Part shown: piece by piece, positions 15,036-27,235 of the stretch
Numbering within the stretch: the first letter of the stretch is position 1
How the letters are laid out: every line of letters begins with the position of its first letter
Origin: Pseudonocardia halophobica
Lineage (GTDB): Bacteria; Actinomycetota; Actinomycetes; Mycobacteriales; Pseudonocardiaceae
Assembly: GCF_027922425.1 (NCBI RefSeq)
Contig: NZ_BSFQ01000011.1
Span: 124,001-188,000, forward strand
DNA: 64,000 nt
Reading direction: 5' to 3'
Made by a program: the position numbers and the translations under genes
Notes under the pieces: model-generated
What the model was told of the DNA's origin: nothing
Database searches by the model: none
Seen by the model: the letters and a program-made list of their open reading frames with translations, nothing else

Positions 15036-15077
15036 GTCGAATGTGTAGAACTGTTGACTCGGTCGTCGACAGACGCG
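15036..15077 (+). promoter_or_regulatory. Promoter and operator-like site of the VOC operon
   Basis: GTCGAATGTGTAGAACTG (15036-15053) resembles the site at 10266-10285 in 14 of 18 positions when that site is read on the minus strand. It directly abuts TTGACT (15054-15059). TACCGT follows after an 18-nt spacer and could be the -10 box. A repressor bound here would cover the -35 element. Confidence 0.6.
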
Positions 15078-15112
15078 TACCGTCGACGGTGTCCGACACG
15101 AGGAGGCTGTTG

Positions 15113-15741
15113 ATGAGCGAGCGGGACCACCGGGTGCAGGGGGTCGACCACGTCGCGTTCCCGACCTTCGACCCGGCCGCGACGGTGCGCTTCTACCGGG
15201 ACGTCCTGGGGTTCCCGGTCGTGCACTCGATCTGTGCAGCGGGCTGGGGGCCGGAGGACCACCCCGACTTCATCCACTTCTTCTTCGACATCGGCAACTC
15301 CGACCGGATCGCGTTCTTCTACTACTTCGGCACCGACACCTCGGTCGGCGGCGCGGAAGGGGAGAAGGGGGACGTCTACGCACGCTTCGGCGCGGACGTC
15401 CCGGAGTACTTCGTCCGGTCCCGGCACCTCGCGATCCACGTGGACGACGAGGAAGACCTGCTGGAGTACCGGCGCCGGCTCGACGCGAGCGACTGGCCCG
15501 TGGAGATGCAGATCCAGCACGAGACGATCGAGTCGATCTACACGCACGACCCGAACGGCTACATGTTCGAGATCACCAGGGCGATGCGGCCGGTCACGCC
15601 GCAGGAGGACCTCGACGCGAACCTCACGATCGACGCGCTGCTCGACGTCGTCGCCGAGCCCGAGCCGACCTTCGGCAAGCTGCTGGCGCGCAAGGCCGAG
15701 CTGATCGTCGAGAAGGCCGCGGGCTGGGAGACGGTGGTCCG

Positions 15742-15745
<4 letters not shown>
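15113..15745 (+). CDS. VOC-superfamily (glyoxalase/extradiol dioxygenase-like) protein
   Basis: The 210-residue protein is built of two VOC modules, beginning VDHVAF with H13, then RHLAIHV with H105 and YMFEI with E153. This resembles the 2-His-1-carboxylate metal site of extradiol dioxygenases and HPPD-like enzymes. A ring-cleaving dioxygenase is therefore plausible, although VOC proteins also include isomerases and resistance proteins. The ATG at 15113 is preceded by AGGAGG (7 nt). An ATG inside its last codons starts the next gene, and the three-gene operon shares an operator-like motif with the monooxygenase operon. Confidence 0.75.
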
Positions 15746-19108
<3,363 letters not shown>

Positions 19109-19219
19109 GCCCGTCGGCCGGCTTCGGGGTCGTGCGGCTCGCCGCGCGGCTCGACTGAGGGTTCCGGCGGGCGGGTCTCCGGCCCTAGGCTTTGAGGCAG
19201 CTGAATCAAAGGAGATCTC

Positions 19220-20071
19220 ATGCCTCTGGCCCCCGACCTGCTCGGCACCCGCAGCGAGCCCGCCGAGTTCTCCTGGGACCGCGACGACGTGCTGCTCTAC
19301 GCCCTCGCCGTCGGCGCCGGCCAGGACGACCCGCTCGACGAGCTGGCCTTCACCACGGACAACACCGAGGGCGTGACCACCGCGGTGCTGCCCACCTACG
19401 CCGCGATCATGACCCGGGTCGGCGCCGTTCCCCTCGGCGACATCGACCACACGAAGCTGGTGCACGCCGAGCAGGCCGTCCGGCTGCACGCCCCGCTCCC
19501 CGTGGCGGGCCGGGTGCGGGTCACCGCCGAGGTCACCGGCGTGTTCGACAAGGGCAGCGGGGCCCTGGTCGAGACCACGTGCGAGGCCGTCGACGCGGCC
19601 ACCGGCGCCCCGCTCGCGACGACGGTCGGCTCCGCGTTCATCCGCGGTGAGGGCGGCTTCGGGGGCCCGCGGGGCGGCTCCGCGGCGGTCCCGGCGCCGG
19701 ACGGCCCGCCGGACCACGAGGTGCACTACGCCACCGGGCCCGGCCAGGCCCTGATCTACCGGCTGACCGGGGACCGCAACCCGCTGCACACCGACCCGGC
19801 CTTCGCCGCCCGCGGCGGGTTCGACCGGCCGATCCTGCACGGCATGTGCACCTACGGCTTCACCGCCCGGGCGCTGCTGCACACCGTCTGCGGGGGCGAT
19901 CCGGCCCGGTTCGCGTCCATCGAGGGCCGGTTCACCGCGCCCGTCCTGCCCGGCGACCGGCTGACCGTCGCGATCTGGCGGGACGAGACCGGCGGCGCCA
20001 CCTTCCGCACCACGCGGGACGGCGACAACGCCGTGGTGATCGACCGCGGCCGGCTGCGGACGGCAGGCTAG
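19220..20071 (+). CDS. MaoC-like enoyl-CoA hydratase (double hotdog)
   Basis: The 283-residue protein has the two-hotdog layout of MaoC-type (R)-specific enoyl-CoA hydratases. Residues about 1-130 form the N-terminal MaoC_dehydrat_N half. The catalytic half contains YRLTGDRNPLHTDPAFA (Asp and His of the hydratase-2 motif) and LHGMCTYG. It would hydrate trans-2-enoyl-CoA in fatty-acid or steroid side-chain oxidation. The ATG follows AAAGGAG. It is monocistronic and its stop overlaps the convergent LacI gene by 4 nt. Confidence 0.88.
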   Translation: MPLAPDLLGTRSEPAEFSWDRDDVLLYALAVGAGQDDPLDELAFTTDNTEGVTTAVLPTYAAIMTRVGAVPLGDIDHTKLVHAEQAVRLHAPLPVAGRVRVTAEVTGVFDKGSGALVETTCEAVDAATGAPLATTVGSAFIRGEGGFGGPRGGSAAVPAPDGPPDHEVHYATGPGQALIYRLTGDRNPLHTDPAFAARGGFDRPILHGMCTYGFTARALLHTVCGGDPARFASIEGRFTAPVLPGDRLTVAIWRDETGGATFRTTRDGDNAVVIDRGRLRTAG

Positions 20072-21069
20072 CTCCGCCGGGGGCCCGTCGAGTCCCGGGC
20101 GACGAGCGGCGCGGGCAGCACGACCTCGGTCGCGTCGATCCGGCCGTTCAGCATGTCGACGAGCGTGCGTCCGGCCTGGTCGGCGGGGCTGGCGAGGGTG
20201 GTGAGCGGCGGGCGGCAGAAGGTCGCGCCGAAGATGTCGTCGCCGCCCACCACGCTGAGCGCGCCCGGGACCGCGACGCCGCGGTGCTCCAGCCGCTGCA
20301 GGACGCCGATGGCGAGCAGGTCGTTGAAGGCGATCACGGCCGTGGCGTCGGTGGCGAGCGCGGCGTCCGCGGCCGCGGCGCCGGCCTCGAGCGTCGGCGG
20401 GAAAGGACCGAGCAGGGTCAGGGCGACCCCGTGGCGGCGGCAGTGCGCCGCGAGCGCCGCGCGGCGGGTCGCGTCGGCCCACGAGGTCGCGGGCCCGCGC
20501 AGGTAGGCGACCGTGCGGTGGCCGAGGCTCGTCAGGTGCTCGACGACCTGGCGGCCCGAGTCGTCGAAGTCGACGCACACGCTGGGCAGCTCGGGCAGCG
20601 TGCGGTTGAACAGCACCACCGGGCGCCGGTCGCGGAGCCCGTGCAGGCCGGCGTCGTCGACGCGGGAGGACAGCACGAACCCGTCGACGAAGGGGGCGAG
20701 CCGCTCCACATGCGCGGCCTCGAGCTCCGGCTGCTCCTGGCTGTCCGCGATCACCAGGGTGTAGCCGGCGGCGGCCGCCTGGGCCTCGGCGCCGCGGATC
20801 AGGCGGGCGTTGTGCGGGTTGGCGATGTCCGGCACGACCAGGCCGAGCATCCTCGTCCGCCCGGACGGCAGGGCCTGGGCGATGCGGTTCGGCCGATAGC
20901 CCAGGCGGCGGGCGACCTCCTCGACGTGTGCGCGGGTCCGCTCGCTCACCCGACCCGGGTTGGACAGCGCGCGCGAGGCGGTCGACGTCGCGACCCCGGC
21001 CTCGCGGGCCACGTCGTAGATCGTGACCGGGCGGGACGGGCCGCTCCCGGCGCCGTCGCTGTGATCCAT
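20068..21069 (-). CDS. LacI-family transcriptional repressor
   Basis: The 333-residue protein starts with the LacI helix-turn-helix (VTIYDVAREAGVATSTASRA, hinge helix RIAQALPSGRT) and continues with a periplasmic-binding-protein-like effector domain to the end. The ATG at 21069 is selected because DNA binding begins about 14 residues later, as usual. It is divergent from an MFS transporter, and the gap carries a perfect GGCAACCGGTTGCC operator. I infer autoregulation and control of that transporter. The effector is unknown. Confidence 0.92.
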   Translation of the reverse strand: MDHSDGAGSGPSRPVTIYDVAREAGVATSTASRALSNPGRVSERTRAHVEEVARRLGYRPNRIAQALPSGRTRMLGLVVPDIANPHNARLIRGAEAQAAAAGYTLVIADSQEQPELEAAHVERLAPFVDGFVLSSRVDDAGLHGLRDRRPVVLFNRTLPELPSVCVDFDDSGRQVVEHLTSLGHRTVAYLRGPATSWADATRRAALAAHCRRHGVALTLLGPFPPTLEAGAAAADAALATDATAVIAFNDLLAIGVLQRLEHRGVAVPGALSVVGGDDIFGATFCRPPLTTLASPADQAGRTLVDMLNGRIDATEVVLPAPLVARDSTGPRRS

Positions 21070-21101
21070 GCCCGGAGTGTGGCAGGCGATTGGCAATTCA
21101 C

Positions 21102-21115
21102 GGCAACCGGTTGCC
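21102..21115. promoter_or_regulatory. Palindromic LacI-type operator
   Basis: GGCAACCGGTTGCC is a perfect 14-bp palindrome with the central CCGG typical of LacI/GalR operators. It lies 33 nt upstream of the LacI start and 37 nt upstream of the MFS start. An extra TTGGCAAT half-site is nearby at 21090-21097. Confidence 0.75.
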
Positions 21116-21151
21116 ATCATGTGGCGGGCCGAGTCGAGTGAGGGGAGCCGG

Positions 21152-22561
21152 ATGCGCGCCACCGAGGGTGGACGGAACGACACGGTGGACGGGACGACCG
21201 CGGGACGCGCAGCAGGCGGAGGGGGCAGGGCTCGGCTCATCTGGATCGCGGCGCTGCTCGCGTACGTCCTCGCGGTCACGCAAAGGACCTCGCTCGGGGC
21301 CGCGGGGCTCGACGCGGCGGACCGCTTCGGGATCTCGCCCAGCGAGCTGTCGCTGTTCGTGCTGCTCCAGGTCGGGGTCTACGCCGCGGGGCAGATCCCG
21401 GCGGGCCTGCTCGTCGACCGGTTCGGCCCCCGGCTCGTCCTCGCCGTCAGCGGGCTGATGCTGGGCGGCGGCCAGACCCTGCTCGCGTTCGCCGGGTCCG
21501 TGCCGGCCGCGGCGACCGCGCGCGTGGTGGTCGGGGCGGGCGACGCCCTGGTGTTCGCCGCGGTGATGGCGCTGGTGCCGCGCTGGTTCCCGGCCCGCCG
21601 GGTCCCGCTGCTGACCCAGGTGACCACGATCGTCGGGCAGCTCGGTCAGATCCTCTCGACGCTGCCGCTGCTCCTGCTGCTGCACGCGACCGGCTGGTCC
21701 ACGGCCTTCGGGGTCGCGGCGGCGGGGAGCGTGCTCGCGGCGCTGGTCGCGGGCACGGTCGTGCGCAACGGTCCGGGCGGCGCCCCGGCGCCCGACCCGG
21801 TGCCGGCGCGTGAGCTGCTCGCCCAGGTCCGCGCGGTGTGGCGGCGGCCCGGCACCCGGCTCGGGTTCTTCGGGCACATGGGCACCCAGTTCTCGATGAT
21901 GACGTTCTCGCTGCTCTGGGGCCTGCCGTACCTGGTGTCCGCGCAGGGCCTCGACGCCGTGACCGCGGGCGCGCTCATGACGCTGCTGGTGGTGGCGTCG
22001 GTCTGCGTGGGCCCGGTCGTCGGGATGCTGACGGCGCGGCACCCGATGCGCCGGTCGTGGCTGCTGCTCGGCGTGATCGCCGCGACGGTCGCGGTGTGGA
22101 CGGTCGTGCTCGCGCTGCCGGGGCCGGCGCCGTTCTGGCTGCTCGTGCTGCTGATCCTGGTGCTCGCCGTCGGCGGACCGGGCTCGGTCGTCGGGTTCGA
22201 CATCGCGCGGACCACGAACCCGCGCGGCAACCTCGCCGTGGCCCAGGGCATGGTCAACATCGCCGGCTACAGCGCCTCGCTGGTGCTGCTCGCGGCGGTC
22301 GGCGCCGTGCTCACCGCGCTCGGCGGCTTCACCGCGGAGGCGTTCCGGGTCGCCTGGCTGCTGCAGTACCCGATCTGGGCGCTCGCGGTCGTGGGCATCC
22401 TCGCGACGCGGCGCAAGGCCCGCCGGCTCGACGCGGCCCGCGGGATCGCGCCGCGCCCGTTGCGCGAGGTGGCCGCCGGCCTCCGCCGGCCGCGGCCGCT
22501 GCGTCGCAGGCCCGCCGCCCCGGCCTGCCGGCCTGCGGCCGCCCGGCGGGTGCCGGGGTGA
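21152..22561 (+). CDS. Major facilitator superfamily transporter
   Basis: The 469-residue protein has about twelve hydrophobic segments, beginning RLIWIAALLAYVLAVTQRTS. The loop LLVDRFGPRLVL resembles the MFS cytoplasmic D-x-x-G-x-R/K motif. This N-terminal TQRTSLG segment occurs in NarK/ExuT-like actinobacterial transporters, but the substrate cannot be read from sequence. GAGGGGAG supports the ATG at 21152; an in-frame ATG at 21119 would put the start inside the operator. The C-terminal 60 residues are Arg/Pro-rich and cytoplasmic. It is controlled, by inference, by the divergent LacI. Confidence 0.85.
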   Translation: MRATEGGRNDTVDGTTAGRAAGGGGRARLIWIAALLAYVLAVTQRTSLGAAGLDAADRFGISPSELSLFVLLQVGVYAAGQIPAGLLVDRFGPRLVLAVSGLMLGGGQTLLAFAGSVPAAATARVVVGAGDALVFAAVMALVPRWFPARRVPLLTQVTTIVGQLGQILSTLPLLLLLHATGWSTAFGVAAAGSVLAALVAGTVVRNGPGGAPAPDPVPARELLAQVRAVWRRPGTRLGFFGHMGTQFSMMTFSLLWGLPYLVSAQGLDAVTAGALMTLLVVASVCVGPVVGMLTARHPMRRSWLLLGVIAATVAVWTVVLALPGPAPFWLLVLLILVLAVGGPGSVVGFDIARTTNPRGNLAVAQGMVNIAGYSASLVLLAAVGAVLTALGGFTAEAFRVAWLLQYPIWALAVVGILATRRKARRLDAARGIAPRPLREVAAGLRRPRPLRRRPAAPACRPAAARRVPG

Positions 22562-22571
22562 GACCCACCGG

Positions 22572-22605
22572 GCGCGTGCCGGACCGGGACCGGCCCGGCA
22601 CGCGC
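22572..22605. terminator. Convergent 11-bp hairpin terminator
   Basis: GCGCGTGCCGG (22572-22582) pairs perfectly with 22595-22605 between the convergent ends of the MFS gene and the YciI-like gene. It can serve both strands. Confidence 0.7.
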
Positions 22606-22615
22606 TGCGGGCCGG

Positions 22616-22924
22616 TCAGGCCTGGCCGGTGAGCGCGCCCGCCACCGGGCCGAGCGGCGGGGCCCACTCGCGGATGTCGGCGGCGGAGACGACGCCCGAT
22701 GTCGTGAAGGGGTCCTTGTCCACGATCGCCTGCACCGCGGACTTGTCCTCGGCGCGGAAGATCAGCAGGCCGCCGGGGGCCTCCGCGGGCGCCCAGGCGC
22801 CGGCGACGAGCAGGGACCCGCTGTCGACGAACTCGCGCAGGTAGTCGCGGTGGGCGGGACGGGTGGCGTCCCGCAGCTCGGTGTCGTCGGTGTACGTGTA
22901 GATGACGGCGAAGGTCGTGGCCAT
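22616..22924 (-). CDS. YciI-like family protein
   Basis: The 102-residue protein fits the YCII-related ferredoxin-like fold. It has an N-terminal strand TTFAVIYTYTDD, a conserved His in RPAHRDYLREFVDSG, the central LLVAGAW strand and the DPFTTSGVV segment. YciI proteins are small possible hydrolases or isomerases acting on chlorinated or ring-cleavage metabolites, and the exact role is unknown. It is monocistronic, sharing a terminator with the convergent MFS gene. Confidence 0.8.
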   Translation of the reverse strand: MATTFAVIYTYTDDTELRDATRPAHRDYLREFVDSGSLLVAGAWAPAEAPGGLLIFRAEDKSAVQAIVDKDPFTTSGVVSAADIREWAPPLGPVAGALTGQA

Positions 22925-23017
22925 GCCGCCGATCCTCGCACGCGCCGGACGCCGCCCAGGACGATCACCGGTCGACTTCGGCGGGTTCTGACCGGTCGGC
23001 CGGCGCCCGCGTCCGAC

Positions 23018-23785
23018 CTACGGCGCGGGTGCCGGCTCGTCGCCGAACCGGTCGAGCGCGTCGCTGTGCCGGGCGAGCGGGTCGTCCGTGCGGTGCACCC
23101 GGAAGCGGCAGGCGTCGTCGCCGAGCGACAGCAACGAGGTCCGCTCCGACACCAGCCCGCCCAGCGCCGGGTCGAGCGCGGTCATCCAGTTGGCGTCCCA
23201 CGCGCACAGCACGGTCGTGACCGGCCGGGCGTCGTGCCGGTCGAAGAAGTCGCGGAAGAAGCAGCGCCCGATCCGCATCTCGAAGGTGCCGTCCGTCCGC
23301 TCGAAGGTGGTCTCGTAGTAGTCGCCGTACATCGCGAAGTCGGCGCGGCAGGCGTCGTCGACGGCCCCCAGCGGGTCCTCGCGGCGGGCCAGCGCGCCGA
23401 ACGCGGCGTCGACGGTGCGGCGCAGCATCGCCCCGAACACCCGCTGCAGGTAGCGGATCGTCCGGACCCGGTCGCCGTCGAACAGCGGCAGCAGGGTCTC
23501 GAAGGCCGCCAGCACCACCGAGCTGAGCGCCAGCATCCCCCGGGACGGCCCGTCGACCGGCAGGTCCGCGTCCTGCTCGGCCAGCTCCGCGGCCCGGGCG
23601 CGGATCGCGGCCATCAGCTCCTCCTCGCGCTCGGGCGCCGCCCGGTGCAGGTAGTCGCCGATGCCGTCGAGCAGCTCCCGTGGGGCGAACCGGCCCATCA
23701 ACCAGCGCCCCTCCTGCTCGAGCACGGCGGTCCTCGCCCGGTCGCGGTGCCCCGTCACGCGTGCTCCGAGGGTGTGGTCCGCCAT
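23018..23785 (-). CDS. ATC-hydrolase-family protein (L-2-amino-thiazoline-4-carboxylate hydrolase-like)
   Basis: The 255-residue protein matches the style of the ATC hydrolase family: a helical N-terminal half and a C-terminal core containing MYGDYYETTFERTDGTFEMR, GRCFFRDFFDRH and VLCAWDANWM, with conserved Cys and Asp. Family members open 2-amino-thiazoline-4-carboxylate, but most genomic copies are uncharacterised. GGGAGG directly upstream supports the ATG at 23785. It lies 126 nt downstream of the IolE-like gene on the same strand and may be the last cistron of the inositol-type operon. Confidence 0.65.
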   Translation of the reverse strand: MADHTLGARVTGHRDRARTAVLEQEGRWLMGRFAPRELLDGIGDYLHRAAPEREEELMAAIRARAAELAEQDADLPVDGPSRGMLALSSVVLAAFETLLPLFDGDRVRTIRYLQRVFGAMLRRTVDAAFGALARREDPLGAVDDACRADFAMYGDYYETTFERTDGTFEMRIGRCFFRDFFDRHDARPVTTVLCAWDANWMTALDPALGGLVSERTSLLSLGDDACRFRVHRTDDPLARHSDALDRFGDEPAPAP

Positions 23786-23911
23786 GACCCCTCCCGTGCT
23801 CGGTCCGCGGCTCGGCCGCCCCGGTGAGGCGCGGCACCCTGCCAGCCCCGCGCCCCGCCGGCCTCGTCCGGCCGGGGTGAGACCGGCGCCGCCGGCCAGG
23901 CACCCGGCCAC

Positions 23912-24847
23912 TCAGCGGCCGCCGGTCAGGCCCTGCTTCGTGTAGTAGCGGCAGGTGCGCGCGGCGATCGGCAGCGGGGCGCCGGGCGGGGCCGGGTACA
24001 TGTCGTGCTCGACGATCGCGGTGAGCGGGACGCCGAGGGCGTCGAGGTCGGCGAGCAGGGCGGGCATGTGCGGCTCGCCCGCGTCGGGCTCGACCATCGT
24101 GCCGGCCTGCACCGCGTCGGCGAAGGACATCCGCTCCGCGCGGACCCGGGCGAGGACCACCGGGTCCACGGACTTGAGGTGCACGTACCCGATCCGCGAG
24201 GGGTGCCGCGCCACGATCGCGCGGTTGTCCCCGCCGGCGTAGGCGACGTGCCCGGTGTCGAGGCACAGCCACACGGTGTCCGGGTCGCTGACCTCGAGGA
24301 ACCGGTCGATGCTCGGCTCGTCGGCCACGTGCGTGTCGGCGTGCGGGTGGAACATCTGCCGGACGCCGGACTCGTCGAGCAGGATCCGGCCGAGCTTGGA
24401 CTGCGCCGTGCCGAGGGTGTGCCACTGCTCGCCGGTGAGCTCGGCGGGTTCGAGCAGCTCACCGGTGTGCAGGTCGGTGTACATCGCGGGCAGCGTGATC
24501 AGGTACGGCGCGTCGAGCGCGGTGAGCAGCCGGGCGATCTCGCGGCACTCGGGGAGCGTGGTGGCGAGCGTGTCCCCGCCGCGGTGCAGGGCGGTGCCGG
24601 CGGTCGCGCCGGTCAGGGTGAGCCCGCGGCGGCCGAGCTCGTCGCGCAGCTGCTCGGCGTGCGTGGGCAGGTAGCCGTAGGGGCCGAGCTCGACGGCGGT
24701 GTACCCGGCGGCCGCGGCCTCGTCGAGGAACCGGTGCCAGGGCACCTGCTGCGGGTCGTCGGGAAACCAGACGCCCCAGGAGTCGGGGGCGGTGCCGAGG
24801 CGGACGTGGGTCAGGGTCGGCGTCGCGGTGCGGGTCGGGTCGCTCAT
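23912..24847 (-). CDS. Sugar phosphate isomerase/epimerase, IolE-like
   Basis: This 311-residue TIM-barrel protein starts with the IolE-like signature RLGTAPDSWGVWFPDDP and VELGPYGYLPT. It retains metal-ligand regions CLDTGHVAY, YVHLKS and IVEHDMYP. IolE dehydrates 2-keto-myo-inositol; related enzymes epimerise keto sugars. It follows a substrate-binding lipoprotein and a Gfo/Idh dehydrogenase on the same strand, so together they look like uptake, oxidation and isomerisation of a polyol. A ribosome site (GAGGA) precedes the ATG at 24847. Confidence 0.82.
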   Translation of the reverse strand: MSDPTRTATPTLTHVRLGTAPDSWGVWFPDDPQQVPWHRFLDEAAAAGYTAVELGPYGYLPTHAEQLRDELGRRGLTLTGATAGTALHRGGDTLATTLPECREIARLLTALDAPYLITLPAMYTDLHTGELLEPAELTGEQWHTLGTAQSKLGRILLDESGVRQMFHPHADTHVADEPSIDRFLEVSDPDTVWLCLDTGHVAYAGGDNRAIVARHPSRIGYVHLKSVDPVVLARVRAERMSFADAVQAGTMVEPDAGEPHMPALLADLDALGVPLTAIVEHDMYPAPPGAPLPIAARTCRYYTKQGLTGGR

Positions 24848-24937
24848 GAAGGTCCTCGGGTGGAGGTCGGGGGACGACGGGTGGACTCCCGGGCCGGGAC
24901 CGCGGAGGCGATGGTTCCGCGGCCCCGGCCGGCCCAC

Positions 24938-25918
24938 TCACCGGGTATTGCGCGCCGCGTAGTCGGCGACCTTGTCGATGTTCGACGAGTCGACGTAGGA
25001 CGGGCCGGTCAGGACCGGGCGGCCGCCGCCGATGTCGTTGCCGTTCGTCAGGTTCAGCCACAGGGCCTGCACGGCCAGGTAGCCCTGCAGATAGGGCTGC
25101 TGGTCGACGGAGAAGTCGATCTTCTCCTCCTTGATGCCGGTCACGACGTCCGGGCTGAGGTCGAAGGTCTCGATCTTCGCCCGGCTGCTCGTCGACTCCT
25201 TCGCGGCGAGGGCGGCGGAGGCGATGCCGGCGTCGAGGGTCACGACGTTGCTGATCGACGGGTCCTGCTGCAGCTTGGCGGAGATCGTCTGCTGCACGGA
25301 CGGCAGGTCCGAGCCGTTGACCTGCAGGGTCTCCGTGCCCGGGAAGCTCTTGGCGACACCGCCGCAGCGGGTCTCCAGGGAGATGTTGCCCTGCTCGTGG
25401 ACCACGCAGAGGACCTTCGTGCCGCCCTCCTGCGCAATGCGGGTGCCGGCGCTCTGCCCGGCGAGGTCCTCGTCGGAGCCGAAGAACATCGACGCGCCGT
25501 AGTCCTTGTAGACGTTCATGCCGGCGTTGAACGCGACGACCGGGATGCCGGCCTGCGCGGCCTTCTCCGTGGCCGGGCCGACCTGGTCGGGGTACGCGTA
25601 CGTGACGGCGATGCCGGCGACCTTGCTGTCGACGGCGTTCTGCACGAAGGTCGCCTGGTTGGACCCGGCCGGGTCGTTGGAGTACTTGAGGTCGACGTTC
25701 AGGTCGCGGGCGGCCTGCTCCGCGCCGGAGCGGACCCGGTCCCAGAAGGCCGATCCCGGCGCCTCGTGGGTGATCATGGCGATCGTGTAGGACTGCCCTT
25801 CGGCGGCGCCGCCGGACTGTGCCTGGGCACCGCCCCGGCTGCTGCATCCGGCGACCGCGAGGAGGACCCCCACGGCCGCGGCGAGCACGGCGGTCGCGGT
25901 CTTGCGTGAGCGGAGCAT
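24938..25918 (-). CDS. Sugar ABC transporter substrate-binding lipoprotein
   Basis: The 326-residue protein has a lipoprotein signal (MLRSRKTATAVLAAAVGVLL, lipobox AVAGC with Cys at about residue 25) and a type-1 periplasmic-binding fold of the RbsB/inositol-binding class: SYTIAMITHEAP, DPAGSNQATFVQNAVDSKV and TLDAGIASAA. It should capture a sugar or inositol outside the membrane. No permease or ATPase is adjacent, so it must work with components encoded elsewhere or act as a sensor. Its position between a dehydrogenase and an isomerase supports a common substrate. Confidence 0.88.
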   Translation of the reverse strand: MLRSRKTATAVLAAAVGVLLAVAGCSSRGGAQAQSGGAAEGQSYTIAMITHEAPGSAFWDRVRSGAEQAARDLNVDLKYSNDPAGSNQATFVQNAVDSKVAGIAVTYAYPDQVGPATEKAAQAGIPVVAFNAGMNVYKDYGASMFFGSDEDLAGQSAGTRIAQEGGTKVLCVVHEQGNISLETRCGGVAKSFPGTETLQVNGSDLPSVQQTISAKLQQDPSISNVVTLDAGIASAALAAKESTSSRAKIETFDLSPDVVTGIKEEKIDFSVDQQPYLQGYLAVQALWLNLTNGNDIGGGRPVLTGPSYVDSSNIDKVADYAARNTR

Positions 25919-26000
25919 CGTTGCCCTTTCGCTGGGTGGGACGCGGTGCGCCGGGGCCCTGGTGGTGCGGTGCGGCCGGCGCGCCGCGGTGGTCACCGCG

Positions 26001-27197
26001 TCAGACGGCGACCGAGGTCGGTGCGGCCACCGGGGTCGGCGAGCCGGCGGTGGCGGAGCGGACGACGGCGTCGAGGACCTCGAGGTTGTGCAGGCCTTCG
26101 GCGAAGGAGGCGCAGCGCGGGATCTCCTCGTCGCGGCCGGCGACCTCGTCGAGGAACGCCCGGGCCTGATAGACGAAGCTGTCGTTGTGGCCGACGCCGA
26201 TGCCGGTGGCGTCCATGGCCAGGCCGCCGGTGATGTAGGGGTGGTCGGTCCCGACGACGACGCGGCGGAACCCGTCGGTCGCAGCGGGCAGCCCGCCGGT
26301 GGCGATCGCGAACTCGCCGGGGCGGGTCACGTCGAAGGCCACCGCGCCGTTCTCGCAGAACACCTCGAACCTCAGGGTGTTGGCGTGCCCGAACGCCACC
26401 CGGGACGTGCTGATCTCGCCGGTGGCGCCGCCGGCGAACCGGGCGGTGTAGGTGGCCCAGTCGTCGTTGTCGACGGGCTCGGTCTCGGTGCCGACCTCGA
26501 CGTGGGCGTGCCCGACCACGTGCCCGAGCGGCAGCGGCCGCTCGGTGACCACCGTCGACAGCGCCGCGCCGTACACGTCCTCGATCGGGCCGGCGAGGAA
26601 CTCGGCGACGTCGGTGAGGTGGCTGCTCAGGTCGGCCAGCGCGCCGGTGCCGGGGCCGCCGCGGTAGCGCCAGCTCATCGGCGCCTTCGGGTCGGCGCCG
26701 TAGTTCGTCCAGTACTGGGCGTTGACGTGCAGCGGACGCCCGAGCCGGCCCGACCGCAGCTGCTCGCGGACCGCGGCGATCCCGGGGGCCCGGCGGAAGG
26801 TGAAGCCGACGCGGGCGACGATGCCGGCCGCCTCGACGTCGTCGATCATCGCCCGGGCGTCGGCCGGGGTCGGCGCGAGGGGCTTCTCGCAGAGCACGTG
26901 CTTCCCGGCCGCGGCCAGCTCGCGGACGATCTCGCGGTGCAGGCTGTTGGCGACGACGACGCTGACCACGTCGACGTCGTCGGCCTTCACGATCGCCTCC
27001 CAGCTCGTGTCCGCGCGCTCGAAGCCGTAGCGGGTGGCGGTGTCCTGCGCGAGGTCGGCGTTGATGTCCGCGATCGAGACCAGCCGGACCGGCGGCAGCC
27101 CGGTCGAGAAGACCGTGCCCGCGGAGCGGTAGCCGTGGGCGTGGGCCCGCCCGGCCATCCCCGCTCCGATGACGGCGACACCGATGTCCTGACTCAT
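26001..27197 (-). CDS. Gfo/Idh/MocA-family dehydrogenase
   Basis: The 398-residue protein has an N-terminal NAD(P) Rossmann fold (VAVIGAGMAGRAHAHGY, residues 6-22), the family EKP motif in LCEKPLAPT and a C-terminal alpha/beta substrate domain. Such enzymes oxidise inositol or sugar derivatives. It is the first gene after the operator region and probably leads the operon with the binding protein and IolE-like isomerase. The ATG at 27197 with GGAG 5 nt upstream is preferred over a GTG two codons earlier. Confidence 0.88.
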   Translation of the reverse strand: MSQDIGVAVIGAGMAGRAHAHGYRSAGTVFSTGLPPVRLVSIADINADLAQDTATRYGFERADTSWEAIVKADDVDVVSVVVANSLHREIVRELAAAGKHVLCEKPLAPTPADARAMIDDVEAAGIVARVGFTFRRAPGIAAVREQLRSGRLGRPLHVNAQYWTNYGADPKAPMSWRYRGGPGTGALADLSSHLTDVAEFLAGPIEDVYGAALSTVVTERPLPLGHVVGHAHVEVGTETEPVDNDDWATYTARFAGGATGEISTSRVAFGHANTLRFEVFCENGAVAFDVTRPGEFAIATGGLPAATDGFRRVVVGTDHPYITGGLAMDATGIGVGHNDSFVYQARAFLDEVAGRDEEIPRCASFAEGLHNLEVLDAVVRSATAGSPTPVAAPTSVAV

Positions 27198-27235
27198 GTG
27201 CACTCCGAGCGTCGAGGGCTCCAGCCGGACCGGCC

